A DNA stretch of 64,000 bases from JAACFF01 sp963807975 (GTDB lineage: Bacteria > Chloroflexota > Anaerolineae > Promineifilales > Promineifilaceae). The stretch spans positions 2,604,001 through 2,668,000 of the forward strand of contig CAWEDV010000001.1 in assembly GCA_963807975.1 (NCBI GenBank). Reading direction: 5' to 3'. Below the pieces are notes generated by a model. It did not search any database and was not told the origin of the DNA. It saw only the letters and a program-made list of their open reading frames with translations. Below are positions 15,602 to 23,581 of this stretch, piece after piece. Position 1 is the first letter of the stretch. Every line of letters begins with the position of its first letter. Both the position numbers and the translations under genes were made by a program.

Positions 15602-17545
15602 ATGAGTGGATATTTTCAACTGACAATGTTTGAACAACTTTCTGAAACCAATGATTATTCTTCGACTCAAGATCTAGAAAGTCTTGCTCTCAATAAACGA
15701 ACCCTTAATGGATTAAGGCGGGGAGGTATCAATACAATCAAGCAATTAGTAGACTTGTTTGTATCTGGAGGAATAATGTCCGTGAGGGGCCTCGGGACTA
15801 AAAGCACCCTTGAAATCGAAACCGTTCTAGTTGAGTGCAATTTACTGGATACTAGGCAATCAGAAGGCCAAGATTTAGACATTCAGTATTTGCGGCAATC
15901 TAATCCGCTTATTCTCCAAACCAAACGATTCAACAGGCTATTCATTGAGAAGTCCATTGTGACAGAGGTTCTGCACCCTAGAGCCAGGCTAATGGGTAGA
16001 CCAATTGGTGATTGGCTTACTGCTGATGAAGATTCTAGCGATCCAGTTTCGTGGATGACCTATCCAATTACCCAAATCTCATCCATGAACATCAATGAAG
16101 AGCTTTCATATCTGTTTTCTGGTTTAACTCAAAAATATATCGAAATTCTGCTTCTACGGTACGGCATAAACCCCAAAACATTGAATGAAATTGGAATCAA
16201 GTTTGAAATCTCTCGAGAGAGAGTTAGGCAAATATGTGTCAAGTTAGCTAACCACATCCATCAGAAGATTAAATTAGCATTATCAAGTAATCCATTTGGG
16301 GATACTGAACGGATTGGACCTTACTTCCTCAGATTGCAAACCGCAATGTACGTCGCCGAAGATATGAAAGATGATATTTCCTTCTTCAGTTGGGTAACAA
16401 GACTCAATTCTACCGGTCTACTAGGTATTTGGCCCGCTGAAGAGAATTATTATGACCCAATCAATGCAATAGTTGCTGTAATCCGATTAGCACAAAAGGA
16501 AAACATCTCATTGTTAGTGATCCCGGGTAACTTCATGGATGCCCTTGAGTTAGCTGCTAGCGGTAATCCAAAGGCACCTGCAAAGGTTTTGAGCATTAGA
16601 AGAAGTCTGTCTAAAGATTTACACAAGGCTATAAAAAGACAGGCAAGATTTACTGGCGGTATAGATATCGAGTGGTTGTCGCACGAGACAGACAATGATT
16701 TAACTTTTCTGGAAGATGTTATGGAATCGCTAGGATATCGAAGACTCTCAAAAAACTGGTATGTCCCTAGAGTCAGCAAAAGCTACAAGATCAATAAAAA
16801 GGATGCATTTCATCATGCACTTCGTAAGATGTTTCTCTATTGTGGACCATTGCCAATCGGAAGTATCTGTTCTGGTATTCGACATGCAGTGATACGAACA
16901 GAGTATCCCGTTCCTCCTGAAAATGTCCTCGAAATAATACTCGAAACCTACCAATACAAGAAAGAAGAAGATCTCTATTTTTGGGACAGGGCAATAGAAG
17001 AGAAGTTAAACGCGACTGAAACAGTGATACTTGAATGTATCAGTCAGTACGGACCTGTCGTTCACCATTCTCAATTAGCTCAAGCGATCATCGACAGTGT
17101 TTTATCCTTCGCTTCATTACATGCAACACTCAGGAGCTCGCCTCTCTTTGAAAGAATAGGCAAAGGTCTATATAAACTGAGAGGAAAAGAGGTTACTCAA
17201 GATGATATTGACCAAGCCCAAAATGCATCTGAACGATTTCCCGCAGATGTTGCTGTGAATTTTGATAGGCATGGAAATGTGATAGTTCAGGCAACGGTAG
17301 GGATTATAGTTACTGGCACAGGCGTTTTATATGCTGAAGCCCTCCCAGATTTAACTGGGGAATGGACGTCTTTTGTAGGTGAAGAAAAAATGGGTAAGTT
17401 GAAAGCGTTTTCGCATGAGTTTCGGAATCTAAAAAAACCCCTCTCAATCCTAGATTGTCATGGTGGAGACCGGCTTCAGTTCACTTTCAACACTTGGGAT
17501 CGAACGGTAACGATAGAAAAAAAATCAGGTAGACATGAATGTTGA
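15602..17545 (+). CDS. RpoA-CTD / sigma-region-4 chimeric protein
   Basis: 647 aa. Residues about 24-80 match the RNA polymerase alpha C-terminal domain (LESLALNKRTLNGLRRGGINT..., then GLGTKSTLEI). Residues about 170-225 look like sigma-70 region 4, with helix-turn-helix TLNEIGIKFEISRERVRQI near 194-212. Residues about 465-535 hold another HTH-like segment (YGPVVHHSQLAQAI ... GKGLYKLRG). Sigma region 2 is absent, so it is not a working sigma factor by itself. It overlaps the next gene by 11 bp. I infer a DNA- or promoter-binding component partnered with the GHKL ATPase. Similar chimeras occur in mobile and defence DNA, but I know no named system. Confidence 0.78.
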   Translation: MSGYFQLTMFEQLSETNDYSSTQDLESLALNKRTLNGLRRGGINTIKQLVDLFVSGGIMSVRGLGTKSTLEIETVLVECNLLDTRQSEGQDLDIQYLRQSNPLILQTKRFNRLFIEKSIVTEVLHPRARLMGRPIGDWLTADEDSSDPVSWMTYPITQISSMNINEELSYLFSGLTQKYIEILLLRYGINPKTLNEIGIKFEISRERVRQICVKLANHIHQKIKLALSSNPFGDTERIGPYFLRLQTAMYVAEDMKDDISFFSWVTRLNSTGLLGIWPAEENYYDPINAIVAVIRLAQKENISLLVIPGNFMDALELAASGNPKAPAKVLSIRRSLSKDLHKAIKRQARFTGGIDIEWLSHETDNDLTFLEDVMESLGYRRLSKNWYVPRVSKSYKINKKDAFHHALRKMFLYCGPLPIGSICSGIRHAVIRTEYPVPPENVLEIILETYQYKKEEDLYFWDRAIEEKLNATETVILECISQYGPVVHHSQLAQAIIDSVLSFASLHATLRSSPLFERIGKGLYKLRGKEVTQDDIDQAQNASERFPADVAVNFDRHGNVIVQATVGIIVTGTGVLYAEALPDLTGEWTSFVGEEKMGKLKAFSHEFRNLKKPLSILDCHGGDRLQFTFNTWDRTVTIEKKSGRHEC

Positions 17546-18116
17546 CGATTTTTCAAACCATCAATTAGTTACGATCGCAGTTGCACAGCTCAATGGCGAT
17601 TCTGTGTTTGTTGACCGGGAAGACATCGCGATTCGAGTTGATAGTTTAGCAAAAGGTCGCTTCAACTGGAGGAAATATCCAGATAGGATTGATCTAGTGA
17701 CCATTGTTGTTGCGCTTCGAGACGCAAAGAAGTCAAAGAATGGCTCTTTGCTAGTAGGTGATAACAATAAAGGCTGGATGCTCAGTCCAGAAGGAGTGAA
17801 ATTTGTTAAGAGTTTAGACATCGAACTGTTTCAAGCAAGTGAATCTGCGAAGCAGAGAAGATTGTCAATTGGGGAAACGATAGAAGTCGAAAGAGATCGT
17901 CTTCGTAGGACCAATGCATATAAGCTATTTACTGAAGACAAAAGGAACGAAATTACACAACAAGACTTCTACCAGTTTGCTCGAGTAAACGACTATTTCA
18001 GAAATCGCGCTAGGCAAAGGAGATTTACCATAGTTGAAAGTGCAGTTATGGGAGATCAAATGTTAACTGACTTATGGAATTTTCTTAAGATAAGTTTTGA
18101 TGAGGAACCAAAGTAA
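17535..18116 (+). CDS. Cassette gene 3, possible winged-helix protein
   Basis: 193 aa. The first 95 residues (HQLVTIAVAQLNGDSVFVDREDIAIRV ... WMLSPEGVKFVKS) read like a winged helix: three helices, then GSLLVGDNNKGWMLS as the wing. The C-terminal half is basic and helical (RLRRTNAYKLF ... YFRNRARQRRFTI). It overlaps the sigma-like gene by 11 bp and its stop is directly followed by the ATG of the ATPase, so expression is stoichiometric with both. No family recognised. Confidence 0.65.
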   Translation: MNVDDFSNHQLVTIAVAQLNGDSVFVDREDIAIRVDSLAKGRFNWRKYPDRIDLVTIVVALRDAKKSKNGSLLVGDNNKGWMLSPEGVKFVKSLDIELFQASESAKQRRLSIGETIEVERDRLRRTNAYKLFTEDKRNEITQQDFYQFARVNDYFRNRARQRRFTIVESAVMGDQMLTDLWNFLKISFDEEPK

Positions 18117-19757
18117 ATGAATGAATTTAATGAAATAACAGTCACATCGCATGTTTCACGCGATTTCTTGCAGAACTCTCAGTACTTCAACACCATCCCT
18201 AAAATAGTTTGGGAATATGTAGCCAATTCTCTTGATGCATCCGAGGAAGGAACATTTTCAGCTGTCAGTGTCGAGCTAACAAGTAATTATCTTAAGATAT
18301 CTGATAACGGCCGTGGGATGACAAGAGATGAGTTGAAGAATTTTTTTCAAATGCATGGCGAGAACATCCAAAGAAAACGTGGCAAACGTGTTCGCGGACG
18401 TTTTGGTACAGGTAAAAGTGCTGCCTTTGGCTTAGCAAACGATCTTACAATAGATACCACAAGAAATGGTCTAAAGAATATTGTTCAACTTTGTCGGGAT
18501 GACATTGAGTTAGCGCAGAACGGACAGCCATTCCCAGTCAGAGACATAACTGTTGATGAAATAACTGATGAAGATAACGGAACAACAGTACAAATTACTA
18601 GTTTCAATATCAGACGCCCAAATGTCAACGAAGTAATTGCATATGTAGAACGACATTTGAGTCGATATCGTCAAAGAGCTCATGTTATTATCAACGGCCA
18701 TGAATGCAAGTTTGAGGAACCTAAAAGTATTGAAGAGTTTAAGAGGACCCCTCCTGAAGAAATTAAATCCATCTTGGGTGATATTGAGCTCACGGTGAAA
18801 GTATCACCTACCCCTTTGGATGCCGAGCTAAAGGGAATTGACATATTATCCCACGGCATATGGCATGGGACTTCTCTTGCTGGAATTGAAAAAAGGGAAC
18901 GAGCAAACTACTTATTTGGATATACGGATGTGCCAATTCTTGAGGATGGTGAATGGCCTATTCCACCCTTTGACAATACGCGAAACAACACACTCAATAT
19001 CCAGAACCCGGCAGTTGCCATGTTGTTAGGATGGCTGGAAGAAGAACTTGAACAGATTCGAATATACCTTGTAAATAAGGAGAGATCTCGACAGAAAAGC
19101 GAACAGGCCAAGCAATTGCGCAAGGAAGCAGAGAGAATCGCCGAGGTACTAAACGAACACTTTTCGGAGCTTGAAATGGAACTTGAGCTTTCGCGTCGAA
19201 TCGCAAAACGTTCGGGTGGCAAAAAAGTTGATGAGATCATCGATGAAATGGGAAATATTTCACCGGGAAACGGCAATGTAGCGACCCCGCTCGAGCAAAC
19301 AGGCAATCCCCATGGGTCAGGGAAACGCGGAAAGGAGGCTGGGTCTGGCGATACCCGCCGACCAGGACCTGATATGCGATCTGGGAGTGAAGAGGGTTCG
19401 AAGAAAAGCACGGTTGAGGGAAAACGTAAACGGAGAAAATCGGTTTTTTCTATCGATTACAAAAACGAATCCACCGACGCGGATCGGTCACGTTATGAAG
19501 CAGACTCTAAGACTATCATTATTAATTTGGATCACCCACAAATATCTGTCGCCTTTGAAGGCGGAGGTAAACGCACTGATTCGAAACAATTTCGGGAAAT
19601 CTGTTATGAAGTAGCGGCTGTCGAATATGCTCTAGCCATCCCCTTTGAAAGACTTGAACGAGATGAATTGTATACAGCAGACGAAGCTCTTTATGATGTC
19701 AAAGAAACCATCAATGACATCACCCGTCGATTTATGCTTATCCTTGATGGGGCTTGA
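18117..19757 (+). CDS. GHKL-family ATPase
   Basis: 546 aa. The N-terminal Bergerat ATP-binding fold is complete: N-box VWEYVANSLDAS (residues 31-42), G1 box DNGRGM (63-68) and G2 GRFGTGKSAAFG (about 96-107). This is the pattern of MutL/Hsp90/MORC-type ATPases rather than histidine kinases, as there is no kinase H-box. A transducer-like middle region is followed by a coiled coil (about 310-365), a Gly/Ser-rich linker and a conserved-looking C-terminal domain (SKTIIINLDHPQISVAFEGGG ... NDITRRFMLILDG). GAGGAA lies upstream. It is last in the four-gene cassette. ATP-driven dimer clamping is the family norm; its target here is unknown. Confidence 0.85.
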   Translation: MNEFNEITVTSHVSRDFLQNSQYFNTIPKIVWEYVANSLDASEEGTFSAVSVELTSNYLKISDNGRGMTRDELKNFFQMHGENIQRKRGKRVRGRFGTGKSAAFGLANDLTIDTTRNGLKNIVQLCRDDIELAQNGQPFPVRDITVDEITDEDNGTTVQITSFNIRRPNVNEVIAYVERHLSRYRQRAHVIINGHECKFEEPKSIEEFKRTPPEEIKSILGDIELTVKVSPTPLDAELKGIDILSHGIWHGTSLAGIEKRERANYLFGYTDVPILEDGEWPIPPFDNTRNNTLNIQNPAVAMLLGWLEEELEQIRIYLVNKERSRQKSEQAKQLRKEAERIAEVLNEHFSELEMELELSRRIAKRSGGKKVDEIIDEMGNISPGNGNVATPLEQTGNPHGSGKRGKEAGSGDTRRPGPDMRSGSEEGSKKSTVEGKRKRRKSVFSIDYKNESTDADRSRYEADSKTIIINLDHPQISVAFEGGGKRTDSKQFREICYEVAAVEYALAIPFERLERDELYTADEALYDVKETINDITRRFMLILDGA

Positions 19758-19960
19758 GTTTATAGTAGACCTTGTTAGCGATTTTCGCTTAGGGTACATA
19801 CAAGAATGCTGCTTGAACTGGGATACAAGTGATGGGCCTTTTATTGATTCACGGGGATAAGTTACTAGCCGTTTATGATCTCGTTTGAAGCCTGGGTTAC
19901 GCCAAAAGTCGCAGAAACCAAGTCCTTTTTCCCTAGTATGATGGCTCCCACCCCACCTGT

Positions 19961-20164
19961 CTATTCTTTTGAAAGAATCACAAGGGCTCTAACGGTCCGA
20001 ACAATCCGACCCTCTGGCAAGTCAGTGGCCAAGAACACTTCAAACTCACTGACTTTCCGATTCTTCAGGTACACAATAACAGTTCCAGCCTCGACTTTCG
20101 CGCCGAAACCCTTGTCCCTCAACAAATCTCTGATTTCCTCTGCTGTCAATTCTTTGTCGTCCAT
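19961..20164 (-). CDS. Small element protein, unknown function
   Basis: 67 aa beginning MDDKELTAEEIRDLLRDKGF, a compact alpha/beta-looking protein. Its start overlaps the stop of the preceding gene by one base, making it third in the integrase transcript. No family recognised; an excisionase-like or regulatory role is possible from position only. A 203-bp gap (19758-19960) separates it from the converging ATPase gene and holds nothing I can name. Confidence 0.5.
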   Translation of the reverse strand: MDDKELTAEEIRDLLRDKGFGAKVEAGTVIVYLKNRKVSEFEVFLATDLPEGRIVRTVRALVILSKE

Positions 20165-20475
20165 TAGCTCATCACCACCACTTCGAATCGTCCACTATCA
20201 TCGAATGGTTCCACTTCCGGGTCGTTCTCTGAGTCGAACTCATAGTTGAATCGCTCCTCGTCTTCATTGGGTACTTCCCACGTCCGGTGATAGTCTGTCC
20301 ATCGGACTCGTTCCACATCTACATGCTCCGGACTTCTGGCGATGGTCGTGCCCCAGTAGTCCCCTGAACCGTACGAAAACATGATCGTTTGATCTCCCAT
20401 ACCCATTGCCCTCATCTCTTCTAACGCCTCGATTAGTTCGTTAACTGTCATCCCATTTGGTTCTCTGTGATTCAT
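20164..20475 (-). CDS. Small element protein, unknown function
   Basis: 103 aa, beginning with an in-frame MTVNELIEALEEMRAMGMGDQ helix typical of short phage-encoded proteins, then an acidic tail (EDEERFNYEFDSENDPEVEPF). It overlaps the end of the integrase gene by ATGA, so it is translationally coupled to it. Function not recognised. Confidence 0.55.
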   Translation of the reverse strand: MNHREPNGMTVNELIEALEEMRAMGMGDQTIMFSYGSGDYWGTTIARSPEHVDVERVRWTDYHRTWEVPNEDEERFNYEFDSENDPEVEPFDDSGRFEVVVMS

Positions 20476-21386
20476 TTCAATCCTCGATCAACTACTGAGT
20501 GAAAGCTTTCTATTAAGTCTCTTGGGGTCTGTTTGGCATACCTGGCGATTAACTGAGTGGAACTGTGTCCCATCAGGCGGGCGATTGTGGTCTCTGGAAC
20601 TCCGGCTTGAAGTTGATTTAGGCAGAATGCTCGCCTAAAGTCGTGCAGCGAGACATCTTCGATTCCCGTTTGCCTTAGAGCTCGATTCAGAATCCCCCTG
20701 AGACCAGAGTAAGTCAGTCGGCTGCCATCTTGGCTACAGAATAGAGATTCGGCGTCATGTGGCCTCGCCCTTAGCCACTTGCGAATCTGCTTCTTGACCG
20801 AGAGACCGATCACCACCACTCTCACTTTGCCACCCTTCCCATCCCTTATAAGGATGGAGCCGTTTCCAAAGTCAAGATCATCTATGTCCATTGCCATCAA
20901 CTCTCCAGCACGGACACCAGACTCAAGCAAGACCAGAAAGATGGACCGATCACGCACGCCGTGGAACGTCCGAGGATTACGAGACTCGATCAATTGCTTC
21001 ACTTGTGGAAGTTCCACTGGAGCCAGCGGTTCTTGTCGGATTTTCGGTGCAGGAACACGATTGATGGGGTTTCGCCAGTTCTCGGGTTCCTCTTCCTCTT
21101 CGATGAATCTCAGCAGAGTCTTTAGAGCTCGGTAGTGGCAATGAACCCCGCCAGGGTTGTGACCTTTCTCATCAAGATGGAGCAGGTATGATCTAATGTG
21201 ACCCGGCACCAGATTGAGTGGGTCATCAATTCTGTTATCGTTACACCACTGCTGGAATGGGAACAATTTCAGTTCATAGAACTCCAGAGTGCCGCTCGAC
21301 ACATTCCGAATCTGACGATCGACCAGGAAGGTTCCAATCCATTGATCGATTTGGCTCGGAATAGGCCTAGACCTGTGCTTTTCCAT
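20472..21386 (-). CDS. int: Tyrosine recombinase (integrase)
   Basis: 304 aa of XerC/D-like architecture. An N-terminal SAM-like core-binding domain (residues about 10-105) precedes a catalytic domain with the full set R159 (ESGVRAGEL), K184 (GKGGK), H248-x-x-R251 (HDFRR), H274 (GHSS) and Tyr283 (ARYAK). AAAGGAG precedes the ATG. The start lies 63 bp from attR and the gene reads inward, the usual position for an integrase acting on a tRNA att site. Two small genes follow with overlapping stops and starts. Confidence 0.95.
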   Translation of the reverse strand: MEKHRSRPIPSQIDQWIGTFLVDRQIRNVSSGTLEFYELKLFPFQQWCNDNRIDDPLNLVPGHIRSYLLHLDEKGHNPGGVHCHYRALKTLLRFIEEEEEPENWRNPINRVPAPKIRQEPLAPVELPQVKQLIESRNPRTFHGVRDRSIFLVLLESGVRAGELMAMDIDDLDFGNGSILIRDGKGGKVRVVVIGLSVKKQIRKWLRARPHDAESLFCSQDGSRLTYSGLRGILNRALRQTGIEDVSLHDFRRAFCLNQLQAGVPETTIARLMGHSSTQLIARYAKQTPRDLIESFHSVVDRGLK

Positions 21387-21448
21387 TGGTTATAATCTCC
21401 TTTGAGACAACCAACGGTCAAGGAAAGGCTATATGAAGGGAGTGCATA

Positions 21449-21496
21449 GGCCTCCGAAGCCGGGAGCCCTGGTTCGAGTCCAGGCGGGGGTATTTC
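21449..21496 (+). repeat. attR, 48-bp copy of the tRNA-Arg 3' end
   Basis: Exact copy of 6130-6177. It lacks the 5' acceptor strand, D arm and 5' anticodon stem, so it is not a second tRNA gene. Chromosomal sequence resumes after it. Confidence 0.95.
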
Positions 21497-21703
21497 CCCT
21501 TATTATGACACACTGCATTATGCCTTTTTTCTGGGAATTACATGACATGTGTCACTCTCTTATGACGTTTTCCTCGTTTAAAATACCGCTATAAGAACAT
21601 CGATTTCTTTTACGCCCGCCTATTTGTGAATTATTTATCAAAATGTGGCGCCTTCTGGGTGCGTCACTTTCTTCATGGCGATTCGATTTATCCGCCTTAA
21701 TAG

Positions 21704-21712
21704 TGGTATAAT
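21704..21712 (+). promoter_or_regulatory. Extended -10 promoter upstream of the lipid/polyketide locus
   Basis: TGGTATAAT, an extended -10 with no clear -35, followed by a leader of about 180 nt before the acyl-CoA dehydrogenase. The 512-bp gap 21387-21898 otherwise holds attR and the hairpin at 21743. Confidence 0.45.
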
Positions 21713-21742
21713 AATAAAGCTACTCGCGGAAGGGTTTTATTG

Positions 21743-21774
21743 AGAACGATATCAAAACATCGTTCTGTTTTTTT
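21743..21774 (+). terminator. Intrinsic terminator hairpin within the leader
   Basis: AGAACGAT pairs with ATCGTTCT across 8 nt, then G and a run of eight or more T. As it lies between the -10 at 21707 and the gene at 21899, it either closes an upstream transcript or acts as an attenuator. Confidence 0.65.
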
Positions 21775-21898
21775 TGATAGGAAGATCATAACCAACGCCC
21801 GCACTGCCCAAGAACGCAGCAAGCCAGATGAGCAGCCCGTGTGCAGAGGCTGAAGGACAAACAAAAACACCTTCTATCAGGATTTATGGAGAGTAGGT

Positions 21899-23527
21899 AT
21901 GGCTGGATTAGACAAAGAAACACTGGATATGATCCTCGATACGCTGAAGAAGTATGCCGAGCGTAAGCTGACCAATGAGTATCTATTGGAACTGGATCAC
22001 AATGATGAGTTTCCGCACGAAATCCTGCAAGAACTATACGATCCTATGCAGCTGGGACTGCATCTCATGTTCATCCCTGAAGAATATGATGGTCTGGGTG
22101 GTGGAGCCTACGATATATACCGCGTTTCAGAACTAATGGCCTCCATCGACCTGGGCGTAGGCACAGGTGTTTTGGCAACTTTCCTCGGTTCTGATCCCAT
22201 TCGCGTGGGGGCTACCGAAGAGCAGAAGCAGGAATGGTTCGGCCGTATCGCTGAAGAGTCCCTGCTGATGGCCTACGGGGCGACGGAACCACAGGCCGGC
22301 AGCGATCTGGCCGCCATGACCACCAAGGCTGAACCCGTCGTCGAAGACGGCCAGGTGACCGGATACCGCATCAGTGGGCAGAAACAATGGATCAGCAATG
22401 GTGGGGTAGCCGACATCTATACCATCCTGGCCCTGGCCCCTGGCGGACCAACCTGGTTCGTGGTCGATAAAGGAGCTGCAGGATTCAGCAGCGGTAGGCC
22501 CGAGGATAAACACGGCATCCGTGCCAGCAACACCGCGGCCCTTTTCCTTGAAGATGTTTATGTACCGGTGGAACGCATGATTGGTACTGCCGAAGGGCAG
22601 GGATTGGCCCAGGCCCAGGCTGTATTTGGCTATACGCGGCTGATGGTGGGCACCTTTGGTTTAGGCGCTGGTTGGAGTGCCGTTAAAAAGGCGATTGCCT
22701 ACTCCCATGATCGCGTACAGGCGGGCGCAACGCTGGACCAAAAACAAGGGTATACCCATAAATTAATCGTCCCCAATGCAGTGCGCCTGGAAGCGGCGCG
22801 CGCCTATATTGAATGGGTAGCTGAGCGCCTTGATGGGGAGGAAGAAGGGCTGCAGACGGAAGGGGCCGTAGCCAAATACATGGGCACAGAAGCAGGCAAT
22901 AAGGCTGCCGAAGATGCGATCCAGGCCCTGGGCGGCTACGGCTATACCAAGGAATACATGGTTGAGAAGATCAAGCGCGACGTGCGCATCACCACGATTT
23001 ATGAAGGGACATCGGAGATCATGGAATGGACCATCGCCCGCGACCGCTGGCGGCAGCATCTATTGTCGCGCGGCGCATTTTACAACGAGTGGGCGGCGCG
23101 CTTGGAAACAGCTCACGCCAGTGCACCGCAGAATGGCAGCAATTACGCGGCGCTGGCCCTGCGCGCCCTGGCTGTAATTCTAGAACGCTGCCGCGTCGAC
23201 CGGCTGACGCGTAACCAGCATATTTTATTCCGCCTGGGAGAATTGATCGCCTATGCAGAAACGGCCGCTATATTTTCAGAACGCGTCCTTTCCCACCCGA
23301 CAGAAGCAATTCCCTTGGACACAGAGACCCGGCAGGCCATGGCTCGCATTCACGCCCGCGAAGCGGCGTTGAAAGTAGCCGCCGACGGCCTGCGCTGGAC
23401 CAATGGCGCAGGGCAAACGGATCCCAATTTGGCCGATTCGTTGAATTTACCGGCCATTTACAATGCACAGAAAGGTTTAGTTGCTGACATGGACTACGTA
23501 AGGGAACGGCTGAACGAAGCCTTTTAG
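21899..23527 (+). CDS. Acyl-CoA dehydrogenase family protein
   Basis: 542 aa, a flavin-dependent acyl-CoA dehydrogenase. Visible are the FAD/substrate loop AYGATEPQAGSDLAAM (near residue 120), QKQWISNGG, and the catalytic base region TTIYEGTSEIMEWTIARD with the glutamate near residue 370. The C-terminal extension of about 150 residues is longer than in short-chain enzymes and resembles the VLCAD/FadE-like class. Its stop codon opens a heptad array, and the megasynthase follows 54 bp later, suggesting cotranscription. It may desaturate, or run in reverse on, acyl chains made by the synthase, since no enoyl reductase domain is seen there. Confidence 0.88.
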   Translation: MAGLDKETLDMILDTLKKYAERKLTNEYLLELDHNDEFPHEILQELYDPMQLGLHLMFIPEEYDGLGGGAYDIYRVSELMASIDLGVGTGVLATFLGSDPIRVGATEEQKQEWFGRIAEESLLMAYGATEPQAGSDLAAMTTKAEPVVEDGQVTGYRISGQKQWISNGGVADIYTILALAPGGPTWFVVDKGAAGFSSGRPEDKHGIRASNTAALFLEDVYVPVERMIGTAEGQGLAQAQAVFGYTRLMVGTFGLGAGWSAVKKAIAYSHDRVQAGATLDQKQGYTHKLIVPNAVRLEAARAYIEWVAERLDGEEEGLQTEGAVAKYMGTEAGNKAAEDAIQALGGYGYTKEYMVEKIKRDVRITTIYEGTSEIMEWTIARDRWRQHLLSRGAFYNEWAARLETAHASAPQNGSNYAALALRALAVILERCRVDRLTRNQHILFRLGELIAYAETAAIFSERVLSHPTEAIPLDTETRQAMARIHAREAALKVAADGLRWTNGAGQTDPNLADSLNLPAIYNAQKGLVADMDYVRERLNEAF

Positions 23528-23566
23528 TTCTTAGTTCCTAGTTCTCAGTTTCTAGTTCCTAGTTTA
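23525..23566. repeat. Heptad array, 6 units
   Basis: TAGTTCT, TAGTTCC, TAGTTCT, CAGTTTC, TAGTTCC, TAGTTTA. The first three bases are the dehydrogenase stop codon. Confidence 0.85.
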
Positions 23567-23581
23567 CAAGGAAGGTGACCC

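Larger units (their letters stand above)
6130..21496. mobile_element. tRNA-Arg-integrated 15.4-kb element (satellite- or plasmid-like)
   Basis: Bounded by 48-bp exact direct repeats at 6130-6177 and 21449-21496, the left one inside tRNA-Arg. Cargo in order: HNH protein, an AT-rich non-coding region, a small ORF, primase-polymerase/helicase, two small proteins, a small-terminase-like HTH protein, a leftward membrane/HEPN group, a rightward sigma-like/GHKL cassette, two small ORFs and a tyrosine integrase beside the right end. Base composition is visibly more AT-rich than the flanks, and the heptad arrays of the chromosome are absent. No capsid, tail, relaxase or conjugation genes are seen, which fits a phage satellite or an integrative plasmid. 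Confidence 0.93.

Noticed and set aside
19875..20249. 124-aa frame on the plus strand
   Set aside because: It is antisense to two small genes that are coupled to the integrase by overlapping stops and starts.
21449..21496. Second tRNA-Arg gene
   Set aside because: It has only the 3' part from the anticodon stem on; there is no 5' acceptor strand or D arm. It is attR.
21776..21880. SRP (4.5S) RNA or riboswitch in the dehydrogenase leader
   Set aside because: AGCAAGCCAGATGAGCAGCC and the following GTGTGC recall 4.5S RNA, but the conserved GGTCAGG/GGAAGGNAGCA apical loop is missing and no stable fold was found.
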